Source: Phellopilus nigrolimitatus (taxonomy: Eukaryota; Basidiomycota; Agaricomycetes; Hymenochaetales; Hymenochaetaceae). From it: a DNA stretch of 64,000 bases. Positions 54,873 through 64,000 of the stretch are shown piece after piece (positions within the stretch are counted from its first letter, which is position 1; every line of letters starts with the position of its first letter). A model generated the notes under the pieces. The model made no database searches. It was not told the origin of the DNA and saw only the letters and a list, made by a program, of their open reading frames with translations. The translations under genes were made by a program, and so were the position numbers. The stretch spans positions 1 to 64,000 of the forward strand of contig JAJOHG010000046.1 of NCBI GenBank assembly GCA_021029095.1, written 5' to 3'.

Positions 54873-54880
54873 AGTAGCCT
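54873..54880. repeat. Right target-site duplication AGTAGCCT
   Basis: Direct copy of 49100-49107, placed directly after the right terminal inverted repeat. Confidence 0.75.
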
Positions 54881-55139
54881 TTGTCAGAGTGTGAGTGTGC
54901 GAGTGTGCTCAAGGTCCAGAATCGCTTTCAAAGTCACTGTCAGAGAGACAATCTTCAGTTCTCGTTCCATTTTCGGTAGTTAGGTAACGTGATGCTATGC
55001 TGGCATTTCTCTAGCGACAATCCCTGAGACATGCGAGGTTGGGCATACGCTCTTGAGTTAGAGATATAAAACTCACATAGCTGACTTTCCAGCTCTAGAA
55101 ACAGCCTTCCTATTTACGCTCGACATTCACGCCACGAGG

Positions 55140-55890
55140 TTTCCTTTGCTGCTCCTGTTCGCACACTCAAGCTGTCGACGAGTGCAGCTCTCCGAGGATC
55201 TACAATCCTCTTATTCTTATTCTTCGCCACTCGCCACTTGATCGAGTCTATCAGCATGTAAGGTTCTGGAATATCAGAAGAAGCGCAGCAGTTGATCGAC
55301 TCGTCGGGCTGTGTGGGGTACGTGCCGATATTTCGAATCGGGCGAGGATGGAGATCATCACAGCCTATCGACTCCCAGAGTTAACCATGTGTTAGAAGAG
55401 TTCTTGATTAATCTTCTCCGCGAGAAGGACTCCGAGCTTGATCTACAGAAACTGAAGGGTTACTGAGAGATCATAAGAGTCAGTTGTACAGTGCATGTGT
55501 CCGCCTTAATTCTATTATCTAGCCATTTTAACCTTAATTTCATCATCAGATGGCTCGAAGTCTCCGATACGACTGGCCTATATGTTCTAGCTAAATCCTT
55601 GGGCTTGAACGATCCTCCGGGACGTTTTATACATTTGTTGCGGCCCACCATGACACAAAGATTATGACTTTCCGCAGCGGAAATATTCTGTAAAGCCCGG
55701 GTAAATGCTTACTGGAGGGCACTGTTATTCTCTTTCAATCTCAATGGATAGATGAGTCCTATTTTGGGCGGACAACTTGAAGTCAGGCAAAGAAAAAGAA
55801 GTTGTCACGCAGACGCGACGCGGCGCGTCGTCTTTGGTACGTGCCGATCTCGGAGTCCCAACTTCATTCACTCACCGCACAACAAGTCGC
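55140..55890. repeat. Diverged direct repeat, copy A
   Basis: Matches 59655-60460 in order and orientation. Shared blocks include TTTGCTGCTCCTGT, CGACTCGTCGGGCTGT, GGTAAATGCTTACTGGAGGG, CACTGTTAT, GAAGTCAGGCAAA and CAACTTCATTCACT. No protein is recognised in either copy. The two copies bracket the duplicated S33 and membrane-protein genes. Confidence 0.8.
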
Positions 55891-55904
55891 AGATGTACAT
55901 CGGG

Positions 55905-56010
55905 CCCGTTCCGCGTAGCTGGTGCTTTCGCAAAATGATGCAGGCAGTGCTGCTGGTGGACCATCGACACTGCGAATATCCGTTTCTCGGGGGTTGAGGC
56001 GCACTAGTCT
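55905..56010 (-). pseudogene. UstYa (DUF3328) fragment
   Basis: About 90 bp, read as GCTTTCGCAAAATGATGCAG and onward on the plus strand, match the canonical UstYa gene at about 46772-46860, which encodes its first HxxHC motif. Similarity begins abruptly after repeat copy A and ends by about 56010. The rest of the gene is gone. It is a scar of a duplicated cluster segment. Confidence 0.75.
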
Positions 56011-56160
56011 GGATGGGCGCTTCGTCGAGACGTGCTGTGCTCGTATGTCGTCTAGCTTGATGAACCAATTTTAATTTAGTACGACTCTCGCTTCAGACTC
56101 ATTAAATAGATAACTGAAAGTTCAACGATTGAGGCGATGAGAAATGAATAGAGTAATTTC

Positions 56161-57130
56161 CTACTCGTCTCGAAGGAATGAGTTCACAACCCCGATATAC
56201 CTTTCCCGCTCTTCCCAGTGAGGCATGTGACTAGAAAGCGCGAATTTAACCCACTTGACCTTCTCGATGCCACGAAAGTATGGTGAAACAACTGCGTCCG
56301 TCATGTAGTCATACTCTCCGTTGATAATTAATGTGGGCGCACGAATAAGATGAGCTCTGTCTCTGATGTCCCAATTCTCTTTTAACACGTTTTTCAGTCT
56401 GTAGAGATAACCGCAAAATCAATCTTGCACACTGCAGCCGAAGATATCATGAAGCTTACATTGCTTTGAGCACGATCCCACCTTCTTGTTCAGTCTGCTT
56501 TAGCGAGTACATGAACTCTTTTGGGAGAGGCTTGATTCGACATGTATATTTCTCGTGGAAGACGAACATCGCCTGCTTGTACTCCGGAGTATCCGTCGTG
56601 CCCGCCTCCTCGTGCTCGCGAATCGTCTCCTGCACGTCCATAGGAAGCGCCTTGCGGAGCTCGGTAGACGCTTCACTGCGCAGCTTGGAGGACGATGAGG
56701 TGTCAGCGAGGATGAGGTGCCTCAAGCCGGCTGACTGCCTGCGGACGGCGAACTCGGCGGCGACAATGCCGCCCCACGAATGTCCCATCAAATCAAACGA
56801 ATCGACAATATTGAAGTGCATGAGCAAGTTCTCGAGCTCTGCTATGAAGAGGTCAATCGTCCAAAAGGACTGGTCCTTGGAGGAGAGGTCTGGGTGGACG
56901 GAGCGCGCTGTTCCAATCTGGTCATAGAAAATGACGGGCGTCGATGGATTGAGGGACGAGAGATCGGCTAGAGGGATCATGTAATCGTGCGAAGTGCCGG
57001 GTCCCCCATGCAGGACGACGAGCGGGCGGTGGCCTGAGGAGAGGTCTCCTACGACTTTGTACCAGGTAGAATACGTCTCGCCCTGGACTTGAAAGGGTGC
57101 CATCCCTTCAGTGGTTTTTACCGACGACAT
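56161..57130 (-). CDS. S33-family alpha/beta hydrolase, proline-iminopeptidase-like (copy 2)
   Basis: ATG 57130 (MSSVKTTEGMAPFQVQGETY) to the stop at 56161, with one intron near 56390-56455; about 300 residues. Motifs HGGPGTSHDYM and LMGHSWGGIVAAEF are kept, as are INGEYDYM and SSHMPHWEERERYIGVV, so the triad looks complete. It is closely related to the gene at 42947-43919, and its upstream 300 bp also match. The same reaction is expected. Its neighbours here are a UstYa scar and the second membrane-protein gene, so only part of the cluster was copied. No frame damage was seen. Confidence 0.87.
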
Positions 57131-58202
57131 CGATATCGGGGATATATGGAAATGGTCGAGACACTGCAGGGAGAGCGTTGTTCAGAGTAGCTCGGACTTT
57201 AACGGTCGTTTCACTACCAACGCAGCATGTTGAATCGTTGTTAACAATATGTAACGGTTCGTCCTAGTTGTGTAACGAGTAACTTCTTTGGCCTGTGAGT
57301 TGCGCAATAAAAGGATCTTGCTGCATTCTGCCGGATCATAAAGTCTGTGATCAGAATAAACGCCGAAATCATACAGTACCATCGCCAATACAATATGCTT
57401 ACTTTCCTGACTTTTAGATCATGTGTAATACGTGTGCTTTCGCTGGACTGTTGCCGAAAACTGATGAACACGCGGCCGACAAATGAGAATCGGAAGGAAA
57501 TCTCTGCAGCTAGACAGCCAGATTTTATTTCTTGTAAATGCTGTATTACTCACTCGAGGAGCTGAGGTGGAGGTTTTGTGTTATTATACGTTCGGCTCCT
57601 TATTCTTCGTCCAGTGCCGTATGTAATGACCTGTTAGCGTCACGTGATGTATTTACCAAGATGGAAAGAGAAGTCGAGATTTCCAAATACAAACTTTTTT
57701 CCTTTTCCTTTCTACCCCATGAGTTTACATCTGGCAGCGCTCAGGGCTTCGAGCACACTAGCACTCTGGTCAAGGGTACTGTCTAAGAAATTGCACGCCT
57801 ACATAAGTACATGTCTTTTCTGAACTGGAAAAGTCTTTTTTTCAAAAGGCGGGACCACGGTCACGGCGGACATGAAACGGCACTTACCCTGCGCTCCGTC
57901 TAAGATTCGGGCTATCCGGAATTCCAGTCTCAGATCATTCTAGGGCTCTCGCATCACCACTGATTCTGGTGGGTTCTGACGTCTTCGCGTGTCCTTCTCA
58001 GTCCTATGTACTGGTACAATTCATTCATCCTATTCTAACGACAATAACTATCGTCAAACTTCCTCCATTACATCAAAGTTGCCATTGGGGTCTGACGCAT
58101 CCAAAAAGGCTTTATACTTCATGATAACCGTCAAGACACTCTGTAGCTGCAGTATTTATCGCTCATCACCACAAGTTCTGCGCTGGCAACCCCGGTCAGA
58201 TG
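57131..58202. other. Shared upstream region of the duplicated S33 and membrane-protein genes
   Basis: The left part (57180-57490) repeats the promoter of S33 copy 1, and the right part (57800-58200) repeats the promoter of membrane-protein copy 1 in inverted order. The two genes are thus divergent here, unlike in the original cluster. No gene is seen at 57490-57800. Confidence 0.7.
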
Positions 58203-59525
58203 ATGGTTAACACCTACGCCCCCGATCTTCCGGCTGGCGTTCTATGGCTGGAGCGCGCAACGTTGATCGGCGACTGCATGTCTTTTATAACTTATGGTGC
58301 GTATCGACACTTTCTCAGTGAAGGCGCACTCTGATTTCGACCCTTAGGCGTGTCGTTCGTCGTCTACCTCCTGACCACCTATGCTCTCCTGGAAGCCCGA
58401 AAACGTAGCCGCGAGCGTTTGGACTGGACACTTCTTATATACGCCTTTGTGATGTTTTCCCTCGGCACTATATTCATTGGCATGGACATTCGTGCTCTCC
58501 AGCTCATGTTTATCGACAACCGCGACTTCCCTGGAGGGCCAACTGCATACGCCCTTTCCAATTACTCATCCGCGACCACAGTAGTCCCAAATGCATGTTC
58601 CATTATCTCAGGTTGGCTAGCGGACGGGTTTTTGGTGAGCTCACGCAGTTCGCTTTGGTTTCAACTGACACTTTTATAACGCTTTTGCGCCACTTTTTCA
58701 CAGCTTTTTCGTTGTCTTGTCATCTTCCGCCTCCGAATCTACGTCGTTGCCCTACCGATTCTGATGTATCTTGGCTCCATAAGTGCGTTGAGATGTTCTT
58801 TTTACGTTGGCACATGTCTTATTTCGTGCAAACTCCAGCTATGGGCATTATGGTGCTTTTCCAGTCATCGCGCCCAGGCGCGAATCTCTGGTCCAAAGTT
58901 AGCGTCAATTTTGGCGTTCCGTATTTCTCCCTCTCTATGGCGCTCAACATTCTCGTGACGCTGCTCATTGCGACGCGCCTGCTACTTTACCGCCGTAAGC
59001 TGCATCGCACACTCGGTCCGGAGCAAGTTGCGGCGGTCCCGTACGTCACTATTGCAGCTATGATCGTCGAGAGCTCTATGCTCTATGCTGTCTTCTCGTT
59101 GTTTTTCATCGGTCCGTACGGGGCCAATAGTCAGATCTCGCACATCTTCCTGCCCGTTCTGTCTCAAGTTCAGGTATGTATTAATTGCCTGTTTCCGTGG
59201 CATGGACCGCACGCTTACGGAACCATATTTTCACAAGATAATCGCTCCGATGCTGATTATTTTCCGTGTGGCGAAACGACGAGCTTGGGACAGGCGGACG
59301 GCGACGGCGCCCCTCTCGAGCATACAATTTGAAACTGTGGCTCGACAAACATCGAACAGCGCACTCGACCCATCTGGCGACACAGGCGCGATACAGCTGG
59401 ACTTAGAGGGTAATATGTTCGGGAAGGAATTTGGTAATGCGCATTCCAGTGTATGCGAAGTGGGTAGCACGTACTATTATGTGCTGTATAATAAGCGCTT
59501 CAATAGCTTCTTCAAATCTAAGTGA
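58203..59525 (+). CDS. Multi-pass membrane protein (copy 2)
   Basis: Begins MVNTYAPDLPAGVLWLERAT at 58203 (an ATG at 58200 is in frame). Exons and introns match copy 1: VYLLTTYALLEARKRSRERL, WTLLIYAFVMFSLGTIFIGM, LFRCLVIFRLRIYVVALPIL, FGVPYFSLSMALNILVTLLI, and PMLIIFRVAKRRAWDRRTAT. All splice sites are kept. The C-terminus differs: after SNSALDPSGDTGAIQL and GNAHSS it runs into CEVGSTYYYVLYNKRFNSFF and stops at 59525, where copy 1 ends RMSEGSVN. Function unknown; probably about seven membrane segments. Confidence 0.82.
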
Positions 59526-59654
59526 TAGCAATTCTACTCAACAAGAAAAGTTTTCAGGAACATATGTTCAGAAGTTAGCAATGTACAATAACATGTACGA
59601 GATAATTCGGAAGACATCGTAGAATATTCCCCTCAGTAAGCCACCGTACGTATA

Positions 59655-60460
59655 TCTGTTTTGCTGCTCCTGTGCTCATCGTGGCGTCGCACACTCACAT
59701 TGCTGACGAGTATGACTCGCAGAGGCTCCAGAAGGTTCTTATTCTCTTTCAACGCCATTTGGTTGATTCTGCTAGTGGGCAAGATGCCGGAAACTTCAGG
59801 AGAAGTGCAGCTGATCGGCTCGTCGGGCTGTACGGAGTTCAAATTCTCCGAAAAATTGGGTGATCGGGCACGGGGATCATCACAGTATATCGACTCTTAG
59901 TTATGCAGCGAGTTTTTGAATATTTGATGCTAGCAGATAATAGGCATTCTGCTGGTATATTTGAGGGGAGGGGAGTATGAATGAAGATGGAAGCCGAAAA
60001 CTCGTGGCCTATGGCCTGGATCACAATTGCACTGTACTACGGCAAGGAACTTTTATCTAGCTATTTCAACCTTATTTTCTTCATTATATAGCTCGAAATA
60101 TCCGACATGACTGGCCTACAAGGCCTTGATAAATTTCTCGGGGATGATTGAATGATCCTCCGAGGCGTTTGCTATATTCAACGCGCGGACCACCGTAACA
60201 CAAAGATCTCGATAGTTTCCGCAGCGAACAGACTCTGCAGGCCCCGGTAAATGCTTACTGGAGGGCACTGTTATCCCCTTTCAATCGCAGTGCGATGGGA
60301 TAAATGAGTCCTGTTCTGAGCGGACAGCCTGAAGTCAGGCAAAAGAACTGCCCGTGCTAGAAGAGATCACGCAGACGCGTTGTCTGTCGCGTCGTATTTG
60401 GTCGGTTTTGATCTCGGAGTCTGTCTGAGGCCCAACTTCATTCACTTACCACACAATAAG
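59655..60460. repeat. Diverged direct repeat, copy B
   Basis: Second copy of 55140-55890, with the same block order and scattered indels. It ends with CCAACTTCATTCACTTACCA, as in copy A. Confidence 0.8.
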
Positions 60461-60875
60461 CTACAATAATCATTGAAGGTAACATCCAGAATTTTAGAGT
60501 AGCGTTTCTACGTCGTACACAACCCTACCTCGAATAATTAACACTTCATCTGACCATGCATTCACTCGAGGATTTTATCCACACATTACTTGTAGACTAC
60601 TCGCGCGTACAGTACTCAGGTACGGAACTACATGTAAAACAAAGCATACATATTTATTGAAATGTAGTAAGACGAATTTATAGTAGCCAGAGTCAATGCG
60701 ATGCGAGAGAGGTTCAGATACCAGTACACGGAAGGGAAGTAGGAGTAAGCGGAGGTATTTCTACAGAAAGGGGTACTAGGCATGTGTAGAAAATTATAGA
60801 AGGGGAAGAAGGAAAAAAGAGCTGGGCAGACTAACGACAGCATGAGAGAAAGAAATTCCGACAGCAAAGAATAAG
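60461..60875. other. Intergenic, 3' flank of the RING gene
   Basis: AT-rich sequence without recognisable gene. It contains the 3' region of the minus-strand RING-finger gene. Confidence 0.5.
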
Positions 60876-63800
60876 TTAGGCATTATCAAACCGTTGCCCC
60901 TCCGTCGCACGCACACCCTCCTCCCACTCCGTCTTATCGACGTGCCCGACCGCCCGACAACGTGGGCAAGACACCTCGACGCCTTCCTCGTCCGCGCGAC
61001 TCCCCCAGCCCGCGACGCGCCCCGCGTCCACGAGGCACGCTGGGTGGAACCGGTGCGCACACACGGCCTCCTTTGTCGCGCCGCCCTCATCACCGCCGCT
61101 GACTATATGGTCACGGCGCACGGAAATTGTCTTGTGCGCATCCGGCGCCGACTCCGGGACGGGGTCCTCGTCTGTCGGGCCGATGCCGCAGCTCACGTCG
61201 TCGCAGCGCAACCCGGCCTCGCACTCGCGCTTCTCGACGCGCTGGCGCAGGGTAAGCCCCGGCGGTGCTGGCAGCGTCCACTCCTTTCGCATGCGAGGCG
61301 GCGGGCGCGGCGGCCGTGGGCCTTGGTTCGGCACCCCTGCTGGCGCTCCATCCGCAGGTGCCAAACCCGCCGCCGCTGCTCCCATTGGCCCACGGAAATC
61401 CGGCATGGTTTCTTGCTCTAGCATTTCCTGCAAGAAGCGACGCAAGTCCCCGAACCCAAGCATCCCGGCCGGCTGGTCGGTCTGTCCGCCGTCAGCTCCA
61501 ACGTTCGCAGGGTTCGCAGGGTTCGCAGGGTTCGCAGGGTTCGCAGAATTCGCGGCCGTAGGAACGCCAGGAGCAGCGTCCTGCTCTGGTCTCGCTTCCG
61601 CACCTGCTTCCGGTTGGAGGCCATGAGCGTTTAAAGGTCCAAACTCATGCGCCCGCCTTCGGCGCGGCAGATCCGGACCAAATATGAAGTCAAGGCCCAC
61701 TGTGACCATCGTCCCCATATTCTGCGGGTTAAGAGCGCCACGGCCGAAGCCAAGCCGCACCTGCGGACGGTCCCTCTGCTGTTGCGGGTTAGCTCCAAGC
61801 TGAGGTTGAAGTTGTGGTTGGGCCTGGGGTTGAGGTTGAGGTTGGGTCTGAGGTTGTGCTTCCACTACTGCCGGCTGAGTAGGAAGCCCCTGTGCATTGT
61901 CTGTGAGTGGTGGCTGAGTCGGAGTTGCTTCCGCTTGTGGCTGGGGCTCAGCACCAGGACCTGCATCTGCATTGACATTAGGAGCAGCAGCAGCGGGGGC
62001 GGTGTTCGAGCGCGCACGCGTTCTCGTTCCACCCATCCCAGGGCCGGGCCGCGGGCGCGGGCTCAAGCGCGGATGTTTGTATGTCAAATTCTCCGGGTCG
62101 ACGTTGAAGCGGCAAACAGGACACGTCGTTTGGCCCGGGCGCGCAAACCATGGAAGGAGGCATGACGAGTGGAACACGTGCGCACAGGGGAGCGAGACAA
62201 TCTGCGGCAGCGGGATCTCCTCTTTCTTCTTTTTCTTTTTCTTCTCCTTGTCCTCAGCAGGCTTCGGAACATCGGCTTGGTCTGGGGATGAAGATGGACC
62301 AGAGATGTCAGAGAGAAGGAGCTCAGGTGGGTCGCCCGCGTCTAAAGGAATAAAAATCAACGCTCGACTGGGAGGAGGCGCAACGAGGACTAAAATACCT
62401 TGGGCCGCCGACGCTGCAGGTGCTTCCTCAGTAACCAGAGGTGTAGGCGTATCGGCGGCAGGAGCAGGAGCAGGTGCATCCTGTGCGCCGTCTGGCCCTT
62501 CCTCGGGTTGAGGCTGAGGTTGGGATTGCGACTGGAAGGTGTCGCCCTCCGCGTTCAGGAGGCTATCCCAGCAGACCGCACACTGCGCCTCTTCGCCGGC
62601 CCCTCCTGTTGCATCCTCGTGTGCACCTGGCGCACCACCGACACGCTCCATGCGCTTGATCAGGCCCTCGGGAACAGGGTCGAGGGCCGCAATAAGGCGT
62701 CTCGCCCGCTCGGGATCCTCGCGCTGCATCTCCGCAGACATTGACGCAAGCCCCCCTTCTCCGAAAAACGCGCGGAGGAGGTTGTTGATATTGTTGAAGT
62801 TGTTTGGATTCGGCGGATTCAGCGGGATGCCACCGTTCACGCCAGTTGCGCCCTCACCAGCGTTCTCCGCCCCTACCGGCACGGTGAAACCACCAACACC
62901 GAATATGCCCCCTCCGTCACCCATGCCCATTGGTAGCTCTCCCTCGCCAAAGACGCGGAAACCAATATCAACGCCAAACCCGCCTCCGCCAGTAAAATTG
63001 TGCCGGAAACCTTGTCTATCATGACCAGTCTCTGCGTTGTCCCCGGCAGGAGGATGTGGGTTTGCGTCGGTATGCGCACCTTGGTTTACTTCATTCGGAG
63101 TAGTAGTCTGCGCCTCGGGCCGATGTGCAGCATCAGCAGGTGTGTTGGTACCAGTAGGGGGGTGAGGAGTGGGCCCAAACACGCTGTTGAACATCTGACG
63201 AAACATAGTGTTGGTGTCGAAAAGTGGTAAACCTTGCCCCACGCCGCCCGCCGCCCCGAACAATGGGTTGCGGTTAGCTGGCGCAACTCGCAGCGGGGGA
63301 GGGCCATTGCGCGGTAGAGGACGCATTGGGCGTGTTAAATTGGGGTCAGCTGAACCGGTCGCAGTTGTGCTCGGAGCTTCGTTCGTCAATGATGATGTCG
63401 ATGCCGACGGACCCGAAGCCGGTTCATCTGCCTCATCGTCATCCTCAACTCGTGCACGCCTACTGCCCGTGCGAACTGCGTCCAAATTGGTGCGAACAGG
63501 GGATGGAACGCGTTCTAAAGGCGGCATTTCGATTTCGACCGATGCGGGCACAGGGCGGTTCAGGGGCTCGAGTACAGGCATATCAGCGAGGTTCTGGAGG
63601 AGCTCAGACTCAGAATCGGAGTCCACAAACATCATCTCGACATCGTCCGCATCTGACTCATCAGATTCAGAGTCGGAGATCTCCTGCAGGCCAGGCATGC
63701 CGTCGTCATCACTGACAGCAATGAGGTTGGGTAAGTCAGTGTCAGAGTCGCCAGTGGGAATCGAATGGGCAGGAGGAGGAGCAGGGGTAGGAGTAGGGAC

Positions 63801-63995
63801 AGAAGACTGTTGCTGTATGCGCTGGGGCTCTACTTGGGATCGGGAGTCGACGTCCATGGTCACTGACGACGGCGATGTCGGCGACTGCGAGGACAAGTTT
63901 GTAGCCATCTGAGCAGGCAAAGGCTCGGGAGGAGGCGTGGCCACTGTGTCGACACCGACGTGTTCGTCTTGAGCCTGAGGCTCGGGACCATTCAT
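60876..63995 (-). CDS. Large RING-finger protein, putative E3 ubiquitin ligase
   Basis: A single open frame of 1,039 residues; ATG 63995 is 5 bases from the window edge, so upstream coding sequence cannot be excluded. The N-terminal 450 residues are Pro/Ser/Asn-rich and acidic, hence disordered. A first RING-H2 is split: CAVCWDSLL at about residue 470, then after a 130-residue low-complexity insert CAHVFHSSCLLPWFARPGQT and CPVCRFNVDPENL at about 603-635. A second RING-like set lies at the C-terminus: CDDVSCGIG near 933, CAHRFHPACLVDAG near 977 and CPRCRAVGHVDKTEW near 1010. Tandem Pro/Gln repeats and four NPA repeats (61505-61550) lie between. It probably transfers ubiquitin from an E2; the substrate is unknown. 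Confidence 0.85.
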   Translation of the reverse strand: MNGPEPQAQDEHVGVDTVATPPPEPLPAQMATNLSSQSPTSPSSVTMDVDSRSQVEPQRIQQQSSVPTPTPAPPPAHSIPTGDSDTDLPNLIAVSDDDGMPGLQEISDSESDESDADDVEMMFVDSDSESELLQNLADMPVLEPLNRPVPASVEIEMPPLERVPSPVRTNLDAVRTGSRRARVEDDDEADEPASGPSASTSSLTNEAPSTTATGSADPNLTRPMRPLPRNGPPPLRVAPANRNPLFGAAGGVGQGLPLFDTNTMFRQMFNSVFGPTPHPPTGTNTPADAAHRPEAQTTTPNEVNQGAHTDANPHPPAGDNAETGHDRQGFRHNFTGGGGFGVDIGFRVFGEGELPMGMGDGGGIFGVGGFTVPVGAENAGEGATGVNGGIPLNPPNPNNFNNINNLLRAFFGEGGLASMSAEMQREDPERARRLIAALDPVPEGLIKRMERVGGAPGAHEDATGGAGEEAQCAVCWDSLLNAEGDTFQSQSQPQPQPEEGPDGAQDAPAPAPAADTPTPLVTEEAPAASAAQGILVLVAPPPSRALIFIPLDAGDPPELLLSDISGPSSSPDQADVPKPAEDKEKKKKKKKEEIPLPQIVSLPCAHVFHSSCLLPWFARPGQTTCPVCRFNVDPENLTYKHPRLSPRPRPGPGMGGTRTRARSNTAPAAAAPNVNADAGPGAEPQPQAEATPTQPPLTDNAQGLPTQPAVVEAQPQTQPQPQPQAQPQLQPQLGANPQQQRDRPQVRLGFGRGALNPQNMGTMVTVGLDFIFGPDLPRRRRAHEFGPLNAHGLQPEAGAEARPEQDAAPGVPTAANSANPANPANPANPANVGADGGQTDQPAGMLGFGDLRRFLQEMLEQETMPDFRGPMGAAAAGLAPADGAPAGVPNQGPRPPRPPPRMRKEWTLPAPPGLTLRQRVEKRECEAGLRCDDVSCGIGPTDEDPVPESAPDAHKTISVRRDHIVSGGDEGGATKEAVCAHRFHPACLVDAGRVAGWGSRADEEGVEVSCPRCRAVGHVDKTEWEEGVRATEGQRFDNA

Positions 63996-64000
63996 AGCAC

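Noticed and set aside
60894..63912. Plus-strand frames opposite the RING gene
   Set aside because: They are antisense shadows of a GC-rich low-complexity coding region without domains of their own.
1..64000. tRNA, rRNA or snRNA genes
   Set aside because: I looked for tRNA-like A and B box pairs and rRNA-like conserved stretches while reading and found none I could support; a covariance-model scan would be decisive.

Overview
This window is nuclear DNA from a filamentous basidiomycete, most likely a wood-decay Agaricomycete close to the Polyporales. The reasons are the many 45-70 bp GT-AG introns, a KDZ transposase with a CxC2 cysteine cluster, a protease very like polyporopepsin, large F-box/LRR-like families, and two UstYa (DUF3328) proteins. 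No rRNA, CRISPR array or convincing tRNA was seen. Coordinates of multi-exon genes run from start codon to stop codon and include introns; splice sites were called by eye.

Layout. 1-13.5 kb is transposon-rich. It holds a broken transposon-associated gene, a small RNase H1 N-terminal-domain gene, a 531 bp near-perfect inverted repeat carrying a prolyl-tRNA synthetase fragment, an apparently intact KDZ transposase gene, GC-rich tandem repeats, and a mosaic of LTR-retrotransposon remnants ending in a 5'-truncated Copia element. 14-29 kb holds an F-box-like pseudogene with an intact paralogue, a BTB protein, two tandem aldo-keto reductases, an MFS transporter and a pepsin-type protease. 30-40.5 kb is the conserved core: eIF3i (TIF34), a small conserved protein, the ribonucleotide reductase large subunit with MCB boxes and a 4-nt micro-exon, and two F-box-type proteins.

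42-48.7 kb is the most interesting part and looks like a fungal RiPP (dikaritin-like) gene cluster. It contains an 83-residue secreted precursor with four 12-residue repeats, each preceded by a dibasic Kex2 site. Beside it lie an S33 proline-iminopeptidase-like hydrolase, two UstYa/DUF3328 proteins (one canonical, one with degenerate metal motifs), a membrane-anchored But2-C-like protein transcribed divergently from one UstYa gene, and a multi-pass membrane protein. The inferred route is secretion and Kex2 cutting of the precursor, oxidative tailoring by UstYa, and trimming by the peptidase. No product is known to me.

49.1-54.9 kb is a 5.77 kb unit with long palindrome-rich terminal inverted repeats and an 8 bp target-site duplication. 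Its cargo is a multi-ZZ zinc-finger gene with an internal duplication. Right of it, 55-60.5 kb is a rearranged partial copy of the RiPP cluster: a UstYa scar, a second S33 hydrolase and a second membrane protein in inverted orientation, flanked by a diverged direct repeat. The window ends in a 1,039-residue RING-finger protein.
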